Origin: Planctomycetota bacterium
GTDB taxonomy: Bacteria; Planctomycetota; Planctomycetia; Pirellulales; Pirellulaceae
Assembly: GCA_014238905.1 (NCBI GenBank)
Contig: JABAAE010000003.1
Location: 404,716-468,715 of the forward strand
Reading direction: 5' to 3'
DNA length: 64,000 nt
A program made the translations under genes and the position numbers. The notes under the pieces were generated by a model that ran no database searches, had not been told where the DNA came from, and saw only the letters and a program-made list of their open reading frames with translations. Positions 8,453-17,009 of the stretch are shown one piece after another. How positions within the stretch are numbered: position 1 is the first letter of the stretch; each line of letters opens with the position of its first letter.

Positions 8453-8992
8453 TCAGCATTCCTCCAATACGTTGCGGCGTCTCAATTGCTCCACAACCTG
8501 TCGCCGCGCTCTGTGAACCCATGTTTTGATTGTCCCGACGGGAGCCTTCATCCTCGTGGCAATTTCAAGATAAGAACATTGTGATTTGTGGAAGAGCTCA
8601 AATGCCTGTCGATGCTCACCATTGAGTCTCACAACGGCGTTCTGAATTTCCTCCGATAATCCCGTGGCATGATTTTTATTGCAGGCGACATCCATTTCTT
8701 CTGAGAGCTGAATTTCTTTTCGCCGATTCCTTTTCTGCAACCGGGTTCGACAACGATTCCCTGCAATCGTAAACAGCCAAGGCTCAAATTTTCTTTCAGG
8801 ATCCCAGCGGTGCAAATTATTCATGACCCGGATGAATGTTTCCTGAGTCGCATCCTCAGCGTCTTCACGTTGTCCGAGCATTCGAAAACAAAGACCAAAA
8901 ACTCGATCTCTAAACTGAGTAATGAGTGTCGCAGACGCATCGGGAACGCCCTGAAGACAGTTAACAACCAATTGAGTGGTATCGCTGGACAT
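8453..8992 (-). CDS. ECF-family RNA polymerase sigma factor
   Basis: 179 residues, typical for an ECF sigma factor. Region 2 is recognisable in FGLCFRMLGQREDAEDATQE and NLHRWDPERKFEPWLFTIA. Region 4 is a helix-turn-helix (CSYLEIATRMKAPVGTIKTW). It redirects RNA polymerase to a dedicated promoter set and is coupled to the zinc-finger anti-sigma gene downstream. ECF genes commonly control their own promoter, which would lie in the roughly 100-base gap up to 9092, but I see no obvious autoregulatory box. Confidence 0.9.
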   Translation of the reverse strand: MSSDTTQLVVNCLQGVPDASATLITQFRDRVFGLCFRMLGQREDAEDATQETFIRVMNNLHRWDPERKFEPWLFTIAGNRCRTRLQKRNRRKEIQLSEEMDVACNKNHATGLSEEIQNAVVRLNGEHRQAFELFHKSQCSYLEIATRMKAPVGTIKTWVHRARRQVVEQLRRRNVLEEC

Positions 8993-9092
8993 CGAGATGA
9001 AGTCTAACCTTGGGGGCGAGTGACCAAAGTATTTCGAGGATCAACAGTTTAACTTGTAAAGAAAATCCGAAAAACAGCAAATTTCAGAAATC

Positions 9093-9791
9093 TTATCTTC
9101 GGTTGAAAAATTTCCGCAGCATGTCTGTCGCCGCATTTTTTGAGTCGGTCGAGTCACTTCGTGGTCGATTTGGCAACTTCCCGGGCTTTTTAGATTTCTT
9201 TTCCCTACCCATGTCCACGTCGGTGCCACTGTCCTCTTGTGTCTCGCCGGTTTCTGCATCGGCCATCTCGGCTGACATATCTGCATCGACGATGCCGTCC
9301 AAAACGACGTTATCAGTTTCATCGATTCGAAACTGACGGGTTTCCAAGGACGTTAAACGGGTTGATTTTTCCGACTTTTCGGCTTCAAAGAGCCAATCGG
9401 TGATACTGTCTTCATCCAGATTTGCACCACCCTCAGCGGTTCGTTGAGCGGCGTCCTTAATACTGGTCACACGAGGTTTTTTGCGACCTGGTGAACCATG
9501 ATCTATCAAAACCTCGAATTGAAGCCGACCAACACGAAGTCGATCACCAACCTGCATTTTGACTTTGCCGCTAATTCGCTCACCGTTGAGGTGAGTCCCG
9601 TTACGACTTTCAAGATCCTTGATGAAGGCTTGGCCGTCCTCCAGGATGACCGCACAATGATGACGACTGATCAAATCACTTTTGGGACGGAGGTTGACCC
9701 CATCGCCTCGACCGATCAGGAATTCAGGAACCTTGATTTCAAGTTCCTTACCGTCATTTTTTCCACCAATAACCCGCAGTTTTACTTGCAT
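9093..9791 (-). CDS. FHA-domain protein
   Basis: 232 residues. The first 95 residues form a forkhead-associated domain, which binds phosphothreonine peptides: LIGRGDGVNLRP, SDLISRHHCAVI (the conserved Ser-x-x-His), LESRNGTHLNGERI. The remainder is a low-complexity charged region ending in a conserved-looking DMLRKFFNRR helix. A link to Ser/Thr kinase signalling is expected from the domain, and one such kinase is encoded at 34244-35905. The gene lies just upstream of the sigma/anti-sigma pair on the same strand. Confidence 0.85.
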   Translation of the reverse strand: MQVKLRVIGGKNDGKELEIKVPEFLIGRGDGVNLRPKSDLISRHHCAVILEDGQAFIKDLESRNGTHLNGERISGKVKMQVGDRLRVGRLQFEVLIDHGSPGRKKPRVTSIKDAAQRTAEGGANLDEDSITDWLFEAEKSEKSTRLTSLETRQFRIDETDNVVLDGIVDADMSAEMADAETGETQEDSGTDVDMGREKKSKKPGKLPNRPRSDSTDSKNAATDMLRKFFNRR

Positions 9792-9912
9792 GTGCTGTCC
9801 TCAGCAAATCATTCTCAGACGAGAGGTTGATTAGGAATGATTAAACTAGATTGCGCGGAGCGTCTCTACCAAGGCAAATATACCAAGCCCAGTCAAATAA
9901 GTCAAAAGATGA

Positions 9913-10677
9913 TCACCGACGTTGATTCCACTTAACGGTTCCAAACTTGCCCTTTTGGAGCCTTTGAGCATCAAATTCCTCACAATCGGTCAATTCTGCC
10001 TCCTGAAAATGGATCCCCAATCGGCTCGATATCGCCTCTTTCCACCCCTTCAATACCTCCATTCGCTCCAATCGGATGCCGGAAATGACCTCTGTACCGA
10101 TGATTTGCGGTGCAGCGGCAGAGGACCCGAGAACCAAACTGCCATGCTGAGAGATTGCCTGATTTTTTTTTCTTTGCGCACTGCCACAAATTTTATGTCC
10201 ACCCAAAAGCACGTCATTGACGGCACGGCGTTGAAAGCAAAGGAATTCCGACTCCAACCCCGGCTGATGTGTTGGGTTGATTTCGGCCTGAATACCAAAT
10301 CCCGACAAAGCATCCAGAAGGCTCAGATGGACCTCCTGATAAAGCGAGGAAGACCGATCGGTACCAGAACCAGAAGTCGTGGCAGGCACGCTGAGAGAAT
10401 AGGTCAACTCGTCGTCGTGCAAAATGGCGCCTCCGCCAGAGTTGCGGCGGACAACCGAACAAGACTGGCTCTCAGCATGCTGGACGCGAGACCTATAATT
10501 CTGAAAATAGCCCAAAGACAGGGTCGGCTGTTGCCACTGATAAAACCTCAGCGTCAATACGTTCAGCTCGAAAGCCCGCATCATGATCGCTTCATCAACA
10601 GCCATGTTCCGGGATCCCTCCTGAGGTCTGTCAATAATCAGTCGACCATCCATTCTCAAGTTCGATTTACTCCCCAT
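9913..10677 (-). CDS. lipM: Octanoyltransferase / lipoate-protein ligase (LipM-like)
   Basis: 254 residues of the BPL/LplA/LipB superfamily. VVRRNSGGGAILHDDELTYS (75-94) is the RRxxGGGAVxH motif that binds the lipoyl/octanoyl adenylate or thioester. GGHKICGSAQRKKNQAISQHGSLVL (Lys162) is the second signature. Cys147 in SEFLCFQRRA sits where LipM enzymes carry their catalytic cysteine, favouring octanoyl transfer from acyl carrier protein over ATP-dependent lipoate ligation. It follows gcvT and gcvH on the same strand, so the likely target is the GcvH lysine. The symbol is tentative; an LplA-type activity is possible. Confidence 0.7.
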   Translation of the reverse strand: MGSKSNLRMDGRLIIDRPQEGSRNMAVDEAIMMRAFELNVLTLRFYQWQQPTLSLGYFQNYRSRVQHAESQSCSVVRRNSGGGAILHDDELTYSLSVPATTSGSGTDRSSSLYQEVHLSLLDALSGFGIQAEINPTHQPGLESEFLCFQRRAVNDVLLGGHKICGSAQRKKNQAISQHGSLVLGSSAAAPQIIGTEVISGIRLERMEVLKGWKEAISSRLGIHFQEAELTDCEEFDAQRLQKGKFGTVKWNQRR

Positions 10678-10928
10678 ATTGCGTTCACCTCGATGGTCTC
10701 ACCCGTAGTCCAACCGGAATCAAGACTAGAAGGAGTCCGTAAAACCTCCTCCATTATCGATCCCAAGCAACAACAGCATCGATTTCTCATTCAACCATCA
10801 CCGGCGGCCCCTACCTGGCCTTCGGGCTGGCAGAAGGGTATTGCTTCTCCAAACTCTCCATCGACAACGATCACACTCGCGAAACCAAACCGTCGGATAT
10901 CCAGGGTCCCATTCCCAACGACCTTGCT

Positions 10929-11324
10929 TCAACCATCTTCCCCGCACTGTTTTTGGTAGGTCGTGTAATCCGCTAATTTGGAAAGCGAGGAGTCATCGGT
11001 CACCTTGGCTTTCAGAATCCAACCCGCACCATAGGGGTCTTCATTAAGGATTTCCAATGAATCTGGTAGATCGGTGTTGACCTGAATGACTTCACCATCG
11101 ATCGGGCTATAAAGCGAACTGACGGCTTTGACGGACTCGACTTCGCCAAACTCGCTGCCACTTTCGATCATTGAACCGATCTCCGGCAACTCCATAAAAA
11201 CCAGATCCGTCAATTGTTCGACGGCAAAGGCAGAAATACCGACGGTGGCTATCTTGTCGCCATTCACTTCTTCAATGAACGCCCATTCATGCGATTCAGC
11301 ATACAGAAATTCTTCAGGTTTCAT
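10929..11324 (-). CDS. gcvH: Glycine cleavage system H protein
   Basis: 131 residues, the full length of GcvH. It carries the lipoyl arm of the glycine cleavage complex and shuttles the aminomethyl group between P, T and L proteins. The lipoylated lysine is Lys66 in GEVESVKAVSSLYSP. The N-terminal SHEWAFIEEVNG and the C-terminal NEDPYGAGWILK blocks are typical. It starts 5 bases after the gcvT stop, in one operon. The C-terminal 15 residues (LADYTTYQKQCGEDG) match normal GcvH ends. Confidence 0.95.
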   Translation of the reverse strand: MKPEEFLYAESHEWAFIEEVNGDKIATVGISAFAVEQLTDLVFMELPEIGSMIESGSEFGEVESVKAVSSLYSPIDGEVIQVNTDLPDSLEILNEDPYGAGWILKAKVTDDSSLSKLADYTTYQKQCGEDG

Positions 11325-11329
11325 TTTTT

Positions 11330-12436
11330 TTACTTTCGTTTGTAAAAAGGAAGATCAACCAGTTTGGCTGGAATTTTCTTTCCACGAATATCAACTACAA
11401 GTTCATTATTTCCGGCGACTATTTCTCGGGGAAGATAGGCCATCGCAATCGGTTGTTGCAAAGTCGGTGAAAACGTACCGCTGGTCACACAACCCACCAG
11501 CTTCTCTCCAAGAAAAACCTCCGCGTCTTGCCGCGCTGCCCGACGCCCCTCTAAAACCAATCCGACTCGGACGGGCAAAGACTCGTCCGACATCGCCGTT
11601 AAAACGGCTTCTTTCCCAACAAAATCACGATCCTTCAAACTCATGGCAAAACGCATCGATGTTTGCCAAGGATTGATTTCTTCGGTCAACTCGTGGCCGT
11701 AGAGTGGCATGCCCGATTCAAGCCTCAAAGTATCTCTCGCTCCCAGTCCAGCCGCAGACACCGCTTCATTTAACAGCAATTCTTCCCAAACCCGGGCTGC
11801 AAACTCATTGGTGACCACCAATTCGCAACCATCCTCTCCGGTGTAACCGGTCCGGCTCACCGTCAGCGGAATATCATGAAACCGGGCATGACGACCGGAA
11901 AAATATTTCATCGAACTCAAATCGAAACCCAAGGGACCATTGACAATCTCCAACGCCCTTGGCCCCTGCACCGCGATCATCGCCGTGCCCTCGGTCTGAT
12001 CTGTGATTGCTACATCCAAACCGGCAACCTGACTGTGAAACCAGGTCCAGAGTTTCTCGCGGTTACTGGCATTGACGACCATCGAAAACTGGTCGTTTCC
12101 CTCGACCGTGCCTAGTCGGTAGACCAAAACGTCGTCGAGAATACCGCCATCTTCCCGGCAAACCAGCGAATAGCGAATCCCACCTTGGGGCATCCCGGTA
12201 ATCTTCCGCGTCATCATGCGATCGAGAAATTCCTCGACCTGACCACCGGAAAAGAAAAATCGACCCATGTGGGATACGTCAAAAAGGGTAGCCGACTGGC
12301 GGGTGGCGTGATGCTCTTCGATAATGGAAGCATACTGGATTGGCATCTGCCAGCCTGCGAAATCGACCATTCGTCCAGCATGATCAACATGCCACTGATA
12401 CAACGCCGTTTTGGAATCTTGTGGCTGAATTGTCAT
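11330..12436 (-). CDS. gcvT: Glycine cleavage system T protein (aminomethyltransferase)
   Basis: 368 residues from the ATG at 12436, which has AAGGA about 8 bases upstream; a GTG at 12442 is the alternative. GcvT releases ammonia from the aminomethyl group on lipoyl-GcvH and makes 5,10-methylene-tetrahydrofolate. Landmarks are MVDFAGWQMPIQY, LFDVSHMGRFFFSG, GYTGEDGCELVV and the C-terminal barrel VTSGTFSPTLQQPIAMAYL. It leads the gcvT-gcvH-octanoyltransferase cluster. The glycine decarboxylase subunits (gcvPA/gcvPB) that usually follow in this order are not here. Confidence 0.95.
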   Translation of the reverse strand: MTIQPQDSKTALYQWHVDHAGRMVDFAGWQMPIQYASIIEEHHATRQSATLFDVSHMGRFFFSGGQVEEFLDRMMTRKITGMPQGGIRYSLVCREDGGILDDVLVYRLGTVEGNDQFSMVVNASNREKLWTWFHSQVAGLDVAITDQTEGTAMIAVQGPRALEIVNGPLGFDLSSMKYFSGRHARFHDIPLTVSRTGYTGEDGCELVVTNEFAARVWEELLLNEAVSAAGLGARDTLRLESGMPLYGHELTEEINPWQTSMRFAMSLKDRDFVGKEAVLTAMSDESLPVRVGLVLEGRRAARQDAEVFLGEKLVGCVTSGTFSPTLQQPIAMAYLPREIVAGNNELVVDIRGKKIPAKLVDLPFYKRK

Positions 12437-13162
12437 TTTCACATTCCTTAAACATCGCAGAAAAGCAACCGTGGCCTTGAATGCCGTTTGGACATTCGAT
12501 CTCTCATCATCCAGCCGACGTCAGCCAAAATTCGAAGCCAACGCCTGAACCTTTGGCCAATTTCTTTCCCCCAGCTCTAAACTCTCATTCCGTATTGTAT
12601 TGATTCGTAAACTCAGGAACAGGACACGGCCCGCAGAACCTAGGTAAACACCGTAGCCCATGTCGTCAACGCACAGGATCCAGGATACTGTCCCCTCAAA
12701 CTCCCCTCCGCCTCAACCGACCAACTACATCGATTTGCCCGCAAAAACAATTCATAGCCCCGGACACCGTGAATTGGGACCACCAGCGATTTTGTTGATC
12801 GAATCTTATGGCCAGCTATCAAACGGGAGAGAAAATCCCAAGATACCGATACCCTGTCAGGGGCATCCCTAAGAATCGCTGGAATTCAAATTGAATGACG
12901 ACCCGAAACTTCTTAGGAATCTCAGGGCGATAAGATCTCCAACGTTCCCTCAGCAGAGCAAATATCGGAAACACCGAATATCACGACGACTGCCCTCAGC
13001 ATTGCGATTAGACCGAGCCAACGCAATCGTGCGCCCAATCATTTCCAGCCCACCAGGACGTTTCGTAACAATCCAAATCGCGGCAGACTGGCAAAAAAAC
13101 CAAAGATTGTCAAAAAGGACTCTCGAATCCTTTACCGATACTCGATTCGACGATTGATCGCA
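12437..13162. other. Intergenic region of about 720 bases, no gene supported
   Basis: It lies between divergent-facing ends: the gcvT start on one side and the stop of the lipoprotein gene at 13163 on the other. Open frames exist on both strands (for example 12660-12872 and 12891-13157), but they have no recognisable motif and poor codon character. The bases adjoining 12437 should hold the gcvT promoter. I see no RNA gene or clear terminator. Confidence 0.5.
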
Positions 13163-13591
13163 TCAGTCCCTGTACTCAACCTCGAAGTTCGCGGTGTTCT
13201 TTTTTGCTTCCACCGTAAACGTCAAAGGCGTCGTTTTTCGATCGGCAAACTTGACACTCACATCACCCCCGTGACTATGCTGGTGCTCCGGTACTTTGTC
13301 GTAAAAAATGAATTGCTTAACGACGACAGTGAATTGCCCTTCGCATGCTCCGTCATCACTATCGATGGTAGTGAGGCTGAAGGTCCCGTCAGAATTGATA
13401 CTTGCGGTTGCGGTCAGATTGCCGTTTTCTGGAATAAACTCAACAACTCCAGTTCGGACTGGCTCACCATCCGAAAAAGCAACCGTTCCGCTTACCTGGA
13501 AACGGGGTGGGTGTTTGTCTTTTTTGCAACCTACAAACAACGCCGAGAAAAGAGCAGCAACAATAAAAGCTGCTTTAATTGAATCCGTCAT
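13163..13591 (-). CDS. Lipoprotein with carboxypeptidase-regulatory-like fold
   Basis: 142 residues with a lipoprotein signal (AALFSALFVGCKKDK; Cys22). The mature part reads VSGTVAFSDGEPVRTGVVEFIP...ASINSDGTFSLTT, the beta-sandwich pattern of planctomycete carboxypeptidase-regulatory-like proteins, commonly paired with DUF1559 genes. A segment KVPEHQHSHGGDVSVKF adds an HxHxH cluster that could bind metal. Its start overlaps the end of the upstream DUF1559 gene by 17 bases, so the two form one operon. It is an envelope protein with no known biochemical role. Confidence 0.75.
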   Translation of the reverse strand: MTDSIKAAFIVAALFSALFVGCKKDKHPPRFQVSGTVAFSDGEPVRTGVVEFIPENGNLTATASINSDGTFSLTTIDSDDGACEGQFTVVVKQFIFYDKVPEHQHSHGGDVSVKFADRKTTPLTFTVEAKKNTANFEVEYRD

Positions 13592-14558
13592 AGCCTATTA
13601 TCTCACTGTCTGAACGATTGCAGAGTCGCCCCAATGTAATTGTGTCAATCGTATTGAAAATCGCCTGCACGCTCCCATCCGCCATGGCAAAATTGCAAAT
13701 CTGTGGATGGTAACTACCAAACTGAAAAACCAACGGCGTATCCTGAAACTTGTTGCGAACGATAGGAACACCTGGTCCTCCGACGCGGGCAATCGCGGAA
13801 AACTCCAGCCCCGAATAAATGGGGCCATCTATCGGCGACACTTTGAATTTGTTTGGAGGAATGTGCGCTTCGCCGACGAGAAAGGTGTTGCTGGTACCGT
13901 CGGTCAGGCTTGCGAATTTGATTTTATCAATCCATCCAGTCGGTGCACCGTTTTTACAAATTGGGCGGACGCTTATCAAAGATCCTGTTCCATTTCCGGC
14001 ATAGTAGAAGTCGGAACTCTCACCGATGGCCCCAGCAGAAACGTCTCCGTGGTTAGCTGCATAATCCCCAAGAGCTCCGCCTGGAATACGAGCGGTCGTA
14101 CCGCCACACCCACAAGGGGCCCGTTGTTCTACTACGGTTTCTTCGGATACCGCAGTTTCATGATTTCGGCGACTAGGACAGACGAACATCGGTAATGATT
14201 GTTTGATCGAATCCATCGGAGCTGACTCAAAACTCTGAAAAATGTCGAAATCATCGTATAGGTTTGACTGTTCTAAATAAGGCATTATGTGAACAAACCA
14301 AGACGGTTGATCCTTGGCGCAACTGTGTTCGACGGGTTCCCCAGGTCGTGTAGCGAAGCGGGCAGGAGGAAGAAACTTCCTGACATCGTGATAAATGACC
14401 ACCGACAGGGCCATTTGTTTCAAATTGTTCTGACAATTGATTCGATTGGCAGATTCTCTTGCCGACTGGACGGCAGGCAGTAATAAAGCAATTAAAACAC
14501 CAATGATGGCGATAACCACCAAGAGCTCAACTAAAGTAAATGCTTGTCTTGACTTCAT
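13575..14558 (-). CDS. DUF1559 pseudopilin-like protein
   Basis: 327 residues from ATG 14558; the TTG two codons upstream is less likely. The N-terminus [19 protein letters not shown] is a type IV prepilin-like cleavage and membrane helix. The C-terminus has the H-X9-DG motif (SYHPQICNFAMADGSVQAI). Between them is the DUF1559 domain, one of the most expanded families in planctomycetes, thought to form envelope or pilus-like structures but uncharacterised. Cysteine pairs (FVCPS, APCGCGG) may form disulfides. It is co-transcribed with the lipoprotein gene and divergent from the His-rich protein gene at 14801. Confidence 0.9.
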   Translation of the reverse strand: MKSRQAFTLVELLVVIAIIGVLIALLLPAVQSARESANRINCQNNLKQMALSVVIYHDVRKFLPPARFATRPGEPVEHSCAKDQPSWFVHIMPYLEQSNLYDDFDIFQSFESAPMDSIKQSLPMFVCPSRRNHETAVSEETVVEQRAPCGCGGTTARIPGGALGDYAANHGDVSAGAIGESSDFYYAGNGTGSLISVRPICKNGAPTGWIDKIKFASLTDGTSNTFLVGEAHIPPNKFKVSPIDGPIYSGLEFSAIARVGGPGVPIVRNKFQDTPLVFQFGSYHPQICNFAMADGSVQAIFNTIDTITLGRLCNRSDSEIIGYDGFN

Positions 14559-14800
14559 TTCCAACTCTAAGATAGAGTAATGGCGAAGCCGAGGATTTTG
14601 CTATGATGATAGGAAATTATTATTTTCTTTCCAATCGCGGCACGAAATTTTGCTGAAAAAGTTGAAAATATTTAAGATGTTGAGCCAATTATTAAGTTGA
14701 TAAAGATTTGAACTTTTCGCCCTTGTCTTGCGTCTAGCCTAATAAGAAAAGTCAAATTTGCATCAGCCGAAAGTGAATCAGTTTCCTGCTTTTTAAAAAA
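14559..14800. promoter_or_regulatory. AT-rich divergent intergenic region
   Basis: About 240 bases separate a minus-strand DUF1559/lipoprotein operon from a plus-strand His-rich protein gene. The stretch is visibly richer in A and T than its flanks (for example around 14610-14720). It must carry two divergent promoters, so both arms may answer to one regulator. I can see a loose inverted repeat, GGAAATTATTATTTTC, near 14611-14626, but no convincing match to a known metal-regulator box. Confidence 0.4.
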
Positions 14801-15196
14801 ATGACGATCAAGCGAGCATTTTCTTCTGTTCTCCTTTTTGCATTTGCTGTCTTTTCAGCGGGTGGTTCGGGATTACATTATGCGCCGTTTTTTGGTCACC
14901 ATCATTTTCATGAAACTGAAAGTCAGGAGGAAATTGTTCCGAGTTGTTGTGGACATGTTCACCACTCCGAACCAGACGACAGCGCTTCTAGATTAGCGTC
15001 AAATCACGATCAATCAGATAACTGTGATGGACACTGCTTAATCTGCGAATTTTTCTCTAGTATTACATTGGAATGCATTACGGAGAGTTCTTTCCGTTTG
15101 GACGTCACAGCGGTCCAAGCAATTACCGGTCAAGCAAAGTCGGTTGACATTGACTTGATACCGGTCTTCTATCAGCGTGGCCCGCCTCTAGCATAG
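14801..15196 (+). CDS. Small exported His/Cys-rich protein (copy A)
   Basis: 131 residues with a signal peptide (SVLLFAFAVFSAGGSG). The mature chain has three candidate metal-binding clusters: FFGHHHFHETES, CCGHVHHSEPDD and CDGHCLICEFFSS. It ends in a hydrophobic stretch and a terminal RGPPLA. The CxxCxFF core and RGPP end recall the small DUF2946-type proteins found near heavy-metal genes, although I cannot confirm membership. A paralogue with the same cluster order and RGPPLS end lies at 16323-16721, on the other side of the DUF1559 gene. Likely role: periplasmic metal binding or sensing (inference). Confidence 0.7.
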   Translation: MTIKRAFSSVLLFAFAVFSAGGSGLHYAPFFGHHHFHETESQEEIVPSCCGHVHHSEPDDSASRLASNHDQSDNCDGHCLICEFFSSITLECITESSFRLDVTAVQAITGQAKSVDIDLIPVFYQRGPPLA

Positions 15197-15359
15197 CCGA
15201 TTCCCTGTTTTTCCAACGAATTGAATGGATACGAATGCGATCCGTCATTCCGTTGTTTGAAGCTGTAAGCGAGAAAACCTGAGTCTCGCGGTAGATCAAA
15301 TGCTTTAGACCATGACAATCAATTCGCGCGAACGAATGCGCGCTGAAAGAAGATATCAA

Positions 15360-16271
15360 ATGACCAGAAAGAACAAAAGGCTCGCTTTCACCCTCGTAGA
15401 GTTATTGGTCGTAATCGCGATCATTGGGATCTTGATCGCGTTACTGCTCCCTGCCGTGCAAGCCGCTCGTGAAGCAGCAAGAAGAACTCAATGCCATAAT
15501 AATTTGAAACAAATCGGACTCGCGATTCATAATTACAACGATACGTTGAAAACACTTCCACCGGGTTGGCTTGCAGACGAACCGCTAGGGGAACCCGGCT
15601 GGGGATTACTGGCGTACAGCCTCCCTTTTATGGAGTATGGCAATATCCACGACCAAATCGAATTCAGTTTTGGCATTGGTGAAGAAATTAACGAGGACGT
15701 CAGGATGACTCAATTTCCAATTTTTAAATGCCCCTCCGACTTGCCGGACGACATTTTCGAATTGGGACATCTTCCAGGCTACGACGATGATCATGATCAC
15801 AACTCTGGCTTTGGATTATTGGACAATCATGATCATGATCATGATGATGAGCCCGTCTTGGTTTCCAAATGCAATTATTCAGGCGTTTTTGGTGATACCG
15901 AAATCGATGAAACGCCAGCGAGTGGTCGCGGATTGTTTTACTTTCGCAGCCGCCACCGCCTCGCAGACATCCATGATGGATTGAGCAATACTTTTTTAAT
16001 GGGAGAAAGAAATATAGCATTGGGGCCTGTGACCTGGGTCGGGGTGCATCACGACGCCGACGCACCATTCGCGAGGCATATCGGATCTTGCGACCATGTA
16101 CCCAACTCGCCGGTAGGACATTTTGAAGATTTCCGAAGCTACCACCCTCTCGGAGCAAACTTTTTAATGGGTGACGGTAGCGTGCACTTGATTCCGGAAT
16201 ACATTGACGCTGCGGTATACCAAGGTTTTTCGACCAGAAACAACGGAGAAACGGTAAATCTGCCCCAATAA
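15360..16271 (+). CDS. DUF1559 pseudopilin-like protein with His/Asp repeat insert
   Basis: 303 residues from ATG 15360; the frame is open from 15312, but that start puts 16 charged residues before the prepilin signal. [20 protein letters not shown] is the prepilin-like helix, and [20 protein letters not shown] is the H-X9-DG motif. Between them, at about residues 141-164, is an unusual insert with YDDDHDHN and [10 protein letters not shown], encoded by repeated GATCATGATCAT. Further His pairs ([16 protein letters not shown]) follow. Such acidic His runs bind zinc, nickel or copper in other proteins. The two flanking genes encode His/Cys-rich exported proteins. Confidence 0.9.
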   Translation: MTRKNKRLAFTLVELLVVIAIIGILIALLLPAVQAAREAARRTQCHNNLKQIGLAIHNYNDTLKTLPPGWLADEPLGEPGWGLLAYSLPFMEYGNIHDQIEFSFGIGEEINEDVRMTQFPIFKCPSDLPDDIFELGHLPGYDDDHDHNSGFGLLDNHDHDHDDEPVLVSKCNYSGVFGDTEIDETPASGRGLFYFRSRHRLADIHDGLSNTFLMGERNIALGPVTWVGVHHDADAPFARHIGSCDHVPNSPVGHFEDFRSYHPLGANFLMGDGSVHLIPEYIDAAVYQGFSTRNNGETVNLPQ

Positions 16272-16322
16272 GAATTTGGCAGTTGCCTTTTTTGCCTAGC
16301 GAAAAATCATGCGAGCGGACCA

Positions 16323-16721
16323 ATGAATTCAAAATTAATATCAGTTTGGATACTAACAACATACTTGGCAGTTCTGCTGAGTTGGGGCGATGCATTGCAT
16401 CGTTTGCCATGCTTTGGACATCATCACTCAACGATTGAAAAAGCCAGTGTTGCCGATACCGATAATCTCTGTTGCGGTCATCATCACCTGAGGTGCCATC
16501 AGAGCGAGAATCCAAAACCGCCAGCCGAATTTTGCGAATCCGCATCATCAGAAGATGGACCTTGCCTAATTTGCGAGTTCTTCGCGAAATACCATGCCAG
16601 CGTTGGTACATTCGAGCTGGCGAAAACTGCCGATCCCCATCGTGCGCAAGTCTACCCCGATCACCGGGCTGCCAATTCAGCGATCATTCCGCCTGCCGCA
16701 CGTGGGCCGCCGCTTTCTTAA
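16323..16721 (+). CDS. Small exported His/Cys-rich protein (copy B)
   Basis: 132 residues, paralogous to the protein at 14801. It has a signal peptide (LISVWILTTYLAVLLSWGDA), then CFGHHHSTIEK, CCGHHHLRCHQSE and GPCLICEFFAK, and a terminal RGPPLS. The shared order HHH cluster, CCGH cluster, CLICEFF and RGPPL, with little identity between, indicates an old duplication under selection on the putative ligands. It follows the DUF1559 gene by 51 bases. Role inferred as extracytoplasmic metal binding. Confidence 0.7.
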   Translation: MNSKLISVWILTTYLAVLLSWGDALHRLPCFGHHHSTIEKASVADTDNLCCGHHHLRCHQSENPKPPAEFCESASSEDGPCLICEFFAKYHASVGTFELAKTADPHRAQVYPDHRAANSAIIPPAARGPPLS

Positions 16722-16895
16722 TGTCTCAATCTCTTCGAAGAGTTTGATACCTAAACACAAACTTCCATTAGTCCTTGATGCTCAGAGTTTCAATAAACCG
16801 TTGAAGCGAAGAGGTATCAGGCGTCGTTGAAGTTCTCTTAAGGTGGATTCCAAGTTATTGGCTTAGGCATCTCACATCATGATTAAGGTGCGCTA

Positions 16896-16911
16896 GTTTC
16901 GTCAACGAAAC
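16896..16911. promoter_or_regulatory. Candidate palindromic operator
   Basis: GTTTCGT-CA-ACGAAAC is a perfect 7-bp inverted repeat with a 2-base centre. It sits about 100 bases upstream of the DUF58-led operon, in a 288-base gap with no gene. The spacing suits a dimeric repressor site better than an RNA hairpin. No other copy was noticed in this window. Confidence 0.35.
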
Positions 16912-17009
16912 AGCGACAAACCATATTCAATAGATCACTCATCGGGTTACCACAAAGTGACTGGTAAACGATTCCGGAGCGATCAACCAGATAGATGGAT
17001 AGGGACAAA

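Noticed and set aside
10742..10977. Plus-strand frame with protein-like residues (GGPYLAFGLAEGYCFSKL) between the octanoyltransferase and gcvH genes
   Set aside because: No ATG or plausible start, no ribosome binding site, and the end runs antisense into gcvH. It may be chance or an old remnant, but a gene is not supported.
12640..13157. Several short frames in the gap downstream of the lipoprotein operon
   Set aside because: None has family-like motifs or a consistent codon pattern; they are likely noncoding.
15326..15352. Short inverted repeat with GCGCG arms before the DUF1559 gene
   Set aside because: Only 5 bp per arm and overlapping the likely leader; too weak to call an operator or terminator.
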